Shown piece by piece: positions 58,330 to 64,000 of a stretch of 64,000 nt of DNA (its first letter is position 1; the number at the start of each line of letters is the position of its first letter). The notes beneath the pieces were generated by a model, which was not told the DNA's origin, did not search any database, and saw nothing but the letters and a program-made list of their open reading frames with translations. The position numbers and the translations under genes are program-made. This DNA is from Billgrantia antri (lineage in GTDB: Bacteria > Pseudomonadota > Gammaproteobacteria > Pseudomonadales > Halomonadaceae): the NCBI RefSeq assembly GCF_019430905.1, contig NZ_JAHYCA010000010.1:34832-98831 (forward strand), written 5' to 3'.

Positions 58330-60075
58330 ATGACCGACCGCAAGCGTCCCTTGCGCAGCGCCGAGTGGTTCGGCACCGCCGACAAGAACGGCTTCATGTA
58401 CCGCAGCTGGATGAAGAACCAGGGCATTCCGGACCACGAGTTCGAAGGCAAGCCGATCATCGGCATCTGCAACACCTGGTCGGAACTCACGCCCTGCAAC
58501 GCGCACTTCCGCAAGCTGGCCGAACACGTCAAGAAGGGCGTGCTGGAAGCGGGCGGCTATCCGGTGGAGTTCCCGGTGTTCTCCAACGGCGAGTCGCTGC
58601 TGCGCCCCACGGCCATGTTCACCCGCAACCTGGCGAGCATGGACGTGGAGGAATCGATCCGCGGCAACCCGCTGGATGCGGTAGTGCTGCTGGTGGGCTG
58701 CGACAAGACTACGCCGGCACTGCTGATGGGCGCGGCGAGCTGCGACATCCCCACCATCGTGGTGACCGGCGGGCCGATGCTCAACGGCAAGCATGAGGGC
58801 AGGGACATCGGTTCCGGCACCGTGGTCTGGCAACTCTCCGAGCAGGTCAAGGCGGGCAAGATCTCGATTCATGATTTCATGGCCGCCGAGGCCGGCATGT
58901 CCCGTTCGGCGGGCACCTGTAACACCATGGGCACGGCCTCGACCATGGCCTGCATGGCCGAGTCGCTGGGCACCTCGTTGCCGCACAACGCGGCGATTCC
59001 CGCGGTGGACGCGCGGCGCTACGTGCTGGCGCATCTCTCCGGTAACCGCATCGTCGAGATGGTCGACGAGGATCTCACGCTCTCCAAGATCCTGACCAAG
59101 CAGGCCTTCGAGAACGCCATTCGCACCAACGCTGCCATCGGCGGCTCGACCAACGCGGTGATCCATCTCAAGGCGATTGCCGGGCGAGTCGGGGTCGAGC
59201 TCGATCTCGACGACTGGAGCCGGGTCGGCCGTGGTACGCCGACCATCGTCGATCTGCAGCCCTCCGGACGCTTCCTGATGGAGGAGTTCTACTATGCTGG
59301 CGGACTGCCCGCGGTGCTGCGCCGGCTGGGCGAGGCCGGCCGCCTGCCGCACAAGGAGGCGCTCACGGTCAACGGCAAGACGCTGTGGGAGAACGTCAAG
59401 GATGCGCCGCTCTACAACGACGAGGTCATCCGTCCATTGGACAATCCCCTGCGCGAGGATGGCGGCATGTGCGTACTGCACGGCAACCTGGCGCCGCGCG
59501 GGGCGGTGCTCAAGCCCTCGGCTGCTAGTCCCGAACTGATGACCCATCGTGGCCGGGCGGTGGTGTTCGAGGACTTCGACGACTACAAGGCACGCATCAA
59601 CGACCCCGAGCTCGAGGTCGACGCCGATAGCATACTGGTGATGAAGAACTGCGGACCTCGTGGTTATCACGGCATGGCCGAGGTCGGCAACATGGGCCTG
59701 CCGGCGAAGCTGCTCGAGCAGGGCGTGACCGACATGGTGCGTATCTCCGATGCGCGTATGAGCGGCACCGCCTACGGCACCGTGGTGCTGCACGTGGCCC
59801 CCGAGGCGGCGGCCGGTGGGCCGCTCGCCGCGGTGCGCAACGGCGACTGGATCGAACTCGACTGCGATGCCGGCAGGCTGCATCTGGACATCAGCGACGC
59901 TGAACTCGAGGCACGCCTGGCCGAGAGCGATCCCACCGCCAAGTCGCGGCATATCGCCAGCGATGGCGGCTATCGCCAGCTTTACATTGAACACGTGCTG
60001 CAGGCCGATGAGGGGTGCGACTTCGATTTCCTGCGGGGCTCGCGTGGCGCCGAAGTGCCGAGACATTCGCATTGA
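58330..60075 (+). CDS. L-arabonate/pentonate dehydratase (IlvD/EDD family)
   Basis: 581 residues, the size of the sugar-acid branch of the IlvD/EDD family. It removes water from L-arabonate (or D-xylonate, D-galactonate) to give the 2-keto-3-deoxy acid. The iron-sulphur cysteines are present: Cys56 (ELTPCN), Cys124 (VGCDKTTPA) and Cys197 (SAGTCNTMG), in line with the [2Fe-2S] pentonate dehydratases I know. Other motifs: FPVFSNGESLLRPTAMFTRN and VRISDARMSGTAYGTVVLHVAPE. AGGAG upstream. Substrate choice between arabonate and xylonate cannot be made from sequence; the araFGH context favours arabonate. Confidence 0.92.
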   Translation: MTDRKRPLRSAEWFGTADKNGFMYRSWMKNQGIPDHEFEGKPIIGICNTWSELTPCNAHFRKLAEHVKKGVLEAGGYPVEFPVFSNGESLLRPTAMFTRNLASMDVEESIRGNPLDAVVLLVGCDKTTPALLMGAASCDIPTIVVTGGPMLNGKHEGRDIGSGTVVWQLSEQVKAGKISIHDFMAAEAGMSRSAGTCNTMGTASTMACMAESLGTSLPHNAAIPAVDARRYVLAHLSGNRIVEMVDEDLTLSKILTKQAFENAIRTNAAIGGSTNAVIHLKAIAGRVGVELDLDDWSRVGRGTPTIVDLQPSGRFLMEEFYYAGGLPAVLRRLGEAGRLPHKEALTVNGKTLWENVKDAPLYNDEVIRPLDNPLREDGGMCVLHGNLAPRGAVLKPSAASPELMTHRGRAVVFEDFDDYKARINDPELEVDADSILVMKNCGPRGYHGMAEVGNMGLPAKLLEQGVTDMVRISDARMSGTAYGTVVLHVAPEAAAGGPLAAVRNGDWIELDCDAGRLHLDISDAELEARLAESDPTAKSRHIASDGGYRQLYIEHVLQADEGCDFDFLRGSRGAEVPRHSH

Positions 60076-60098
60076 ACCGGTTGGGAGGCGAACGGCGC

Positions 60099-60986
60099 AT
60101 GGTCGACGGCTCGATGATCCAGTGCGCCTGGTCGGGGCGGGCCCGGCTGGGGGAAGGGCCGCTGTGGTGCCCCGTGCGCGGAGAGGCCGGTCAGCTGCTG
60201 TTCGTCGATATCCTGGGGCGCAGCCTGCATGAACACGACTTCGCCAGCGGTAGAACCCGCCACTGGACGCTCGACGAGGCGTGCTGCTGGCTGGTGCCGC
60301 GCGATGACGGCGATGGCTTCATTGCCGGGCTCGCCTCGCGGCTGGTGCACCTGCGTCTCGACGAGGACGGGCCGAATATCGTCGGCGGATGGACCACGCC
60401 CGACGAGCCGGAAGGCAACCGCTTCAACGATGCGGCTGTGGATGACCGGGGGCGGCTCTGGTTCGGCTCGATGAAGGAGAGAGAGGGCGGGAAGGGTGAG
60501 CCGGGCCGGGGTGCCCTCTATTGCCTCGACGGGACGAAGCTTCGCCGGGTCGATGATGGCTACGGTGTCGCCAACGGTCCTGCCATAAGCCCCGATGGCA
60601 GGACGCTCTACCACAGCGATACGGCGGCCGGCCTCGTCTATGCCTTTGATCTTTCGCTTGATGGGCTTTCCGGCAAGCGCGAACACCTGCGCTTCGACGG
60701 TACTCAGGGCCTTCCTGATGGCATGACCTGCGATGCGGAGGGCGGCCTGTGGATCGCCCACTGGGGCGGCGGGCGGGTCAGCCGCTTCCTGCCCGAGGGA
60801 ACACTGAGCGAGACCTTGATCCTGCCCGCCTCGCGGGTGACATCCTGCACCTTTGGCGGACCCGAGCTGGATCAGCTCTTCATCACCACCGCGGCTGATG
60901 GCCGCGATCAGGAAGCGCTGGCGGGCAGCCTGTTCCGCGTGAAGCCTGGCGTTCGCGGCCTGCCCTCGCCGGCCTTCAAGGCGTAG
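60099..60986 (+). CDS. SMP-30/gluconolactonase family sugar lactonase
   Basis: 295 residues, six-bladed beta-propeller lactonase. It opens the lactone made by the sugar 1-dehydrogenase. Metal-site motifs: LGEGPLWCPVRG (Glu near the start), PEGNRFNDAAVDDRGRLWFGSM (Asn, Asp), YHSDTAAGLVYAFDL (Asp) and LPDGMTCDAEGGLWIAHWGGG. The ATG at 60099 has GGGAGG about 10 bases upstream; the frame continues further into the dehydratase gene but that extension is not family-like. Its end overlaps the convergent GntR gene by 11 bases. Confidence 0.92.
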   Translation: MVDGSMIQCAWSGRARLGEGPLWCPVRGEAGQLLFVDILGRSLHEHDFASGRTRHWTLDEACCWLVPRDDGDGFIAGLASRLVHLRLDEDGPNIVGGWTTPDEPEGNRFNDAAVDDRGRLWFGSMKEREGGKGEPGRGALYCLDGTKLRRVDDGYGVANGPAISPDGRTLYHSDTAAGLVYAFDLSLDGLSGKREHLRFDGTQGLPDGMTCDAEGGLWIAHWGGGRVSRFLPEGTLSETLILPASRVTSCTFGGPELDQLFITTAADGRDQEALAGSLFRVKPGVRGLPSPAFKA

Positions 60987-61755
60987 CGGTGGGTGCCACC
61001 TCGAGCCAGCTGCCCAACGTCCCATCTCCCGGCTCGATGCCCAGTGCCTCGGCGGTACCCTGCAGTACCTCGCGGGCAGCCAGGAAGGCCTCGCGGGGCC
61101 GGCGGGCGCGAATCGCCTCCATCACCTGGCGGTGACGCTCGAAGCTGGCCTCGGGGTCGGCGGTACTGTCGTTTGAAGTTTCCACCAGCAGATGGATTGA
61201 TGGGCGCAGGATATGCGAGAGCTGCGCCCAGACGATGTTATGGCTGGCCTTGAAGATGGCCACGTGGAAGGCGACGTCATGGTCGCTGTAGCGCTGCTTC
61301 TCTTCGGCACTCTCGGCATGCAGGTGACGGCTCATGCCCTCCAGTGCCTCCTCGATGGCGACCAGATCGAGCGCCTTGGCGCGCCGCGCCGCCGTCATCG
61401 CCACGTAGGGTTCGACGTCGAGCCGGAAGGCCAGGATCTCGCGCTGGATGCGCGGGTTGGGCGAGGCGTAGCGGGTCATCCACTCGGTCACCGAGGGATC
61501 GAGGATGTTCCACTCCTCGTAGTCGCGCACCTTGGAGCCGTGGCCGGAGATCCGCGCAATGATGCCGACATCGACAAGCTGACGCAGGTCGCTCCTCACC
61601 GCCGAGCGATTGATCGCAAACTGCTCGCAGAGGTCGATCTCCTTGGGCACGAAGTCACCGGGCTGGTAGCGACCGGAAAAGATGGCTTCGGCAAGGTACT
61701 CCACCACGCTGGGGCGGGCGGGCTTTACGGGGCGCTTGGGCAGTGTCGCGGTCAT
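60976..61755 (-). CDS. GntR family regulator, FadR/FCD subfamily (pentose cluster)
   Basis: 259 residues; winged HTH at about 15-80 (KEIDLCEQFAINRSAVRSDLRQLVDVGIIARISGHGSKV) and an FCD ligand domain at about 100-240 with metal-site residues in DHDVAFHVAIFKASHN and FERHRQVMEAI. Its own upstream region has a 19-bp palindrome whose core recurs twice in the TRAP 3/dehydrogenase gap, so autoregulation plus control of that divergent promoter pair is likely. The ligand is probably a keto-deoxy acid or aldonate of the pathway. Confidence 0.92.
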   Translation of the reverse strand: MTATLPKRPVKPARPSVVEYLAEAIFSGRYQPGDFVPKEIDLCEQFAINRSAVRSDLRQLVDVGIIARISGHGSKVRDYEEWNILDPSVTEWMTRYASPNPRIQREILAFRLDVEPYVAMTAARRAKALDLVAIEEALEGMSRHLHAESAEEKQRYSDHDVAFHVAIFKASHNIVWAQLSHILRPSIHLLVETSNDSTADPEASFERHRQVMEAIRARRPREAFLAAREVLQGTAEALGIEPGDGTLGSWLEVAPTATP

Positions 61756-61789
61756 GGCAGCTCATGTCGATGATTTGCCACATAAAGTG

Positions 61790-61808
61790 CCATATGTTCA
61801 ACATATGG
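61790..61808. promoter_or_regulatory. 19-bp perfect palindrome, GntR operator candidate C
   Basis: CCATATGTTCAACATATGG, 35 bases upstream of the GntR gene start. The core ATGTT-N-AACAT is shared with candidates A and B at 51304-51336. Confidence 0.75.
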
Positions 61809-61817
61809 GCAATGCGG

Positions 61818-61864
61818 CCTAGGTCGCAATGCCAGGGCGCCACGCCCTGCCACTGCGACCTAGG
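61818..61864 (-). terminator. Long hairpin after the XylX-like gene
   Basis: Outer arms CCTAGGTCGCA / TGCGACCTAGG (11 bp) and inner arms CAGGGCG / CGCCCTG (7 bp) form one extended hairpin, 17 bases after the XylX-like stop. No T-run on the minus strand. It separates that gene from the GntR gene, which then relies on its own promoter. Confidence 0.7.
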
Positions 61865-61881
61865 GGGCCCTGTTCTTGATC

Positions 61882-63051
61882 TCAGCGCTGATGAGCCCGC
61901 CACTGGCGTATCCCGAAGGTCCAAGGCGGCAGCTTGTCGGAGCGGTCGACCCGATTGACCAGTGCGCCCAGCGCCGGCGTGGCGATGGTGACGCTGTCGC
62001 CGATATGGTGGGTGAAGCCCTGGCCCTCGCCGTCGCGGTCTTGAATCGGCGAGAACATGGTACCAAGGAACAGCATGAAACCGTCCGGATACTGGTGATG
62101 CGCACCGACGGTCTGGCGCACCAGGTCCAGTGGGTCGCGGCTGATCTCACGCATGTCGCTCTCGCCTTCGAGCAGGAAGCCGTCGTCCTCGCCCTCGATG
62201 CGCAGTGTCACGTGGGCCTGGCGCACGCTGTCCAGCGTGAAGCGTTCGTCGAACAGGCGAATGAACGGACCGATGGCGCAGGAGGCGTTGTTGTCCTTGG
62301 CCTTGCCCAGCAGCAGGGCGCTGCGGCCCTCGACGTCGCGCAGGTTGACATCGTTGCCGAGCGTGGCGCCCTTGGGCGCGCCCAGGGCATCCACCGCCAG
62401 CACGATTTCCGGCTCGGGGTTGTTCCATTGCGACGCCGGATGCAGGCCGACGCGGGCGCCGAAACCCACCGATGAGAACGGCTGCGACTTGGTGAACACT
62501 TCGGCATCCGGGCCGAGGCCCACCTCCATGTACTGGGACCAGGCGCCACGTGCCTGCAGCGCCGCTTTGAGCGCCATGGCCTCGTCGGAGCCCGGTGCGA
62601 TGCGCGACAGGTCCTGGCCGATCACCTCGTTGAGCTCGGCGCGCAACTGGCTGGCCTTGGCGGCGTCGCCGCCGGCCTGCTCCTCGATCACTCGCTCCAA
62701 CAGGCTCACAGCGAAGGTCACGCCGCAGGCCTTGATCGCCTGCACGTCGCAGGGTGCGAGCAGGTAAGGAGTGATTTGTGGTTCGGCCAGCGAGTTCTGC
62801 AGCAGGGTGGCGACGGGGCCCAGCGATTCGCCTTCGGCTCGCCGCACGAAGGCGGCGGCATCGTCGCGATCGAGCAGGTCGGCCATGCAGTCGCACTGGG
62901 CGGAGATATCGATCACCTCGCCCTGGCGTACCACTACCAGGGCGGGGCCGGCGGCCGTGCTCGGTCCGCCGTCAGCGCGCCATACGCGGCCCACCAGCAG
63001 GGCCTGCTCCACGTCGTGGGGAAGATAAACGTTCGTCTCGTTGTCGTTCAC
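61882..63051 (-). CDS. FAH-family 2-keto-3-deoxypentonate dehydratase candidate (XylX-like)
   Basis: 389 residues, GTG start at 63051 with GAGG upstream, 3 bases after the stop of dehydrogenase copy 2. Size and pattern fit the Caulobacter XylX class of 2-keto-3-deoxy-D-xylonate dehydratases: FAVSLLERVIEEQAGG, EVGLGPDAEVFTKSQPFSSVGFGARVGLHPASQWNNPEPEIVLAVD (metal-site Glu residues), GNDVNLRDVEGRSALLLGKAKDNNASCAIGPFIRLFD and HHQYPDGFMLFLGTMFSP. It would supply the semialdehyde to the dehydrogenase encoded just before it. Family assignment is firm; substrate is inferred. Confidence 0.87.
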   Translation of the reverse strand: MNDNETNVYLPHDVEQALLVGRVWRADGGPSTAAGPALVVVRQGEVIDISAQCDCMADLLDRDDAAAFVRRAEGESLGPVATLLQNSLAEPQITPYLLAPCDVQAIKACGVTFAVSLLERVIEEQAGGDAAKASQLRAELNEVIGQDLSRIAPGSDEAMALKAALQARGAWSQYMEVGLGPDAEVFTKSQPFSSVGFGARVGLHPASQWNNPEPEIVLAVDALGAPKGATLGNDVNLRDVEGRSALLLGKAKDNNASCAIGPFIRLFDERFTLDSVRQAHVTLRIEGEDDGFLLEGESDMREISRDPLDLVRQTVGAHHQYPDGFMLFLGTMFSPIQDRDGEGQGFTHHIGDSVTIATPALGALVNRVDRSDKLPPWTFGIRQWRAHQR

Positions 63052-63054
63052 GTC

Positions 63055-64000
63055 TCATGCCTCGCGTTTGCCATCGACCAACCGTGACACACCCCAGGGG
63101 TTGCCGTCACGCAGCACCTCGGGCAGCAAGTCTTCAGGCAGCGCCTGGTAGCACACCGGGCGCAGGAAGCGGAAGATCGCCGCGCTGCCCACCGAGGTGG
63201 TGCGGCTGTCGGAGGTGGCCGGGTAGGGCCCGCCGTGGACCATGGCGTGGCATACCTCGACGCCCGTCGGCCAGCCGTTGGCGAGAATGCGCCCCGCCTT
63301 GCGCTCGAGGATCGGCAGCAGCGCCTTGGCCGCGTCGAGGTCGCCGTCGTCCATCTGCAGCGTGGCGGTAAGCTGGCCTTCGAGTTGGCTCGCCACGCGC
63401 TTCACCTCCGCCAGGTCGGTGCACTCGATCACCAGCGAGGTAGCACCGAACACCTCCTCCTGCAGCTCGGGATCGGCCAGGAAATCCTCGGCCGCGGTGA
63501 CGTAGAGCCCCGCCTGGCACGGGTGGGCCGATTCGCCGGCCTGGCCGCGGGCGACTTCCCTGACCTTGTCGTTCGACGAGAGCCGGCCCACACCCTGCTG
63601 GTAGGCGTCGTGGATGCCCGGGGTGAGCATGGTCTGGGCGGCGCTGCCCTTGAGCGCATCGCCCGCCGCCTCGACGAAGGCGTCGAGCTCGGGGCTCTTC
63701 ACCGCAATCACCAGCCCGGGGTTGGTGCAGAACTGCCCGGCGCCCATGTTGAGCGAGGCGACGAAGCCCTCGGCGATCTGCGCCCCACGGGCACGTAACG
63801 CCTCCGGCAGCAGGAACACCGGGTTGATCGAACTCATCTCGGCGTAGACCGGGATCGGCTGCGGGCGCGATTGTGCCGTCTTCATCAGCGCGGTGCCGCC
63901 GCCGCGGGAGCCGGTGAAGCCGACGGCTTGAATGCGCGGGTCGGCCACCAGCGCCTGGCCGATCTCGCGGCCCGAACCGAACAGCAGCGAGAACACGCCC
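63055..64000 (-). CDS. Alpha-ketoglutarate semialdehyde dehydrogenase, copy 2, cut by window edge
   Basis: The C-terminal 314 or so residues of a second 2,5-dioxovalerate dehydrogenase; its N-terminus lies beyond 64000. It differs from copy 1 at about 13 residues, all outside the catalytic Cys (GAGQFCTNPG) and Glu (VYAEMSSINP) motifs, so both copies should be active. Changes cluster in a stretch matching copy 1 residues 316-430. It precedes the XylX-like gene in the same transcript, while copy 1 follows gguC, so each copy is paired with a different FAH-type dehydratase candidate. Confidence 0.92.
   Translation of the reverse strand, partial: GVFSLLFGSGREIGQALVADPRIQAVGFTGSRGGGTALMKTAQSRPQPIPVYAEMSSINPVFLLPEALRARGAQIAEGFVASLNMGAGQFCTNPGLVIAVKSPELDAFVEAAGDALKGSAAQTMLTPGIHDAYQQGVGRLSSNDKVREVARGQAGESAHPCQAGLYVTAAEDFLADPELQEEVFGATSLVIECTDLAEVKRVASQLEGQLTATLQMDDGDLDAAKALLPILERKAGRILANGWPTGVEVCHAMVHGGPYPATSDSRTTSVGSAAIFRFLRPVCYQALPEDLLPEVLRDGNPWGVSRLVDGKREA
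63055..64000 (-). repeat. Long direct repeat, copy 2 (continues past window)
   Basis: Same-orientation partner of the sequence at 45670-46616. Recombination between the two would delete or duplicate about 17.4 kb holding the whole arabinose gene set and leave one intact dehydrogenase. Confidence 0.9.

Noticed and set aside
58231..60072. Open frame of 613 codons opposite the IlvD/EDD dehydratase
   Set aside because: Shadow of a gene with all catalytic cysteines; composition is His/Arg/Gly-rich as in other antisense frames.

Overview
The window looks like chromosome from a halophilic gammaproteobacterium of the Halomonas/Chromohalobacter type. This is an inference from the high GC content, the acidic secreted proteins, the many TRAP transporters, and the close fit of individual genes to families I know from that group. 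I see no rRNA, tRNA, CRISPR array, integrase or intact insertion sequence.

Layout. (1) 1-9270 is housekeeping and envelope: a 5'-truncated L,D-transpeptidase, a DUF1127 protein with a zinc knuckle, an ABC exporter, an M23 endopeptidase, and a pirin / LysR / glutathionyl-hydroquinone reductase trio that matches the E. coli yhaK-yhaJ-yqjG neighbourhood. (2) 9289-16463 is a sugar or cyclitol locus: TIM-barrel isomerase, Gfo/Idh dehydrogenase and a ribose-type ABC transporter on the minus strand, diverging from a LacI regulator, with two matching operators in the gap. (3) 16473-19168 holds yaiI and the DEAD-box helicase gene deaD. (4) 19258-32392 is a hexuronate/aldonate cluster on the plus strand: GntR regulator, TRAP transporter 1, uxaC, manD, a zinc dehydrogenase, TRAP transporter 2, uxuB, uxuA. 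It converts uronates (and probably L-gulonate) through D-fructuronate and D-mannonate to 2-keto-3-deoxygluconate. (5) 32553-45600 is a type VI secretion island on the minus strand: hcp, vgrG, a DUF4123 adaptor, a 1097-residue unrecognised toxin candidate, five tandem Sel1-repeat paralogues with signal peptides (immunity candidates), and a membrane-protein gene split by a 14-base G homopolymer. hcp has a complete-looking sigma-54 control region. (6) 45670-64000 is a non-phosphorylative (Weimberg-type) pentose cluster: L-arabinose/D-galactose 1-dehydrogenase, lactonase, arabonate-type dehydratase, two FAH-superfamily keto-acid dehydratase candidates (GguC-like and XylX-like), two nearly identical alpha-ketoglutarate semialdehyde dehydrogenases, an exported mutarotase, the AraFGH ABC transporter, a third TRAP transporter, and LysR and GntR regulators.

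How it works together. Regions 4 and 6 feed plant-type sugar acids and pentoses into central metabolism. The T6SS cargo island sits between them. Points that most deserve follow-up are the sigma-54/IHF/triple-enhancer layout of hcp, the poly-G switch in the last gene of the immunity array, the toxin with its five Sel1 paralogues, the 17.4-kb direct repeat made by the two semialdehyde dehydrogenase copies, a hairpin directly after dctP in all three TRAP operons, and palindromes that appear to define the LacI and second GntR regulons.
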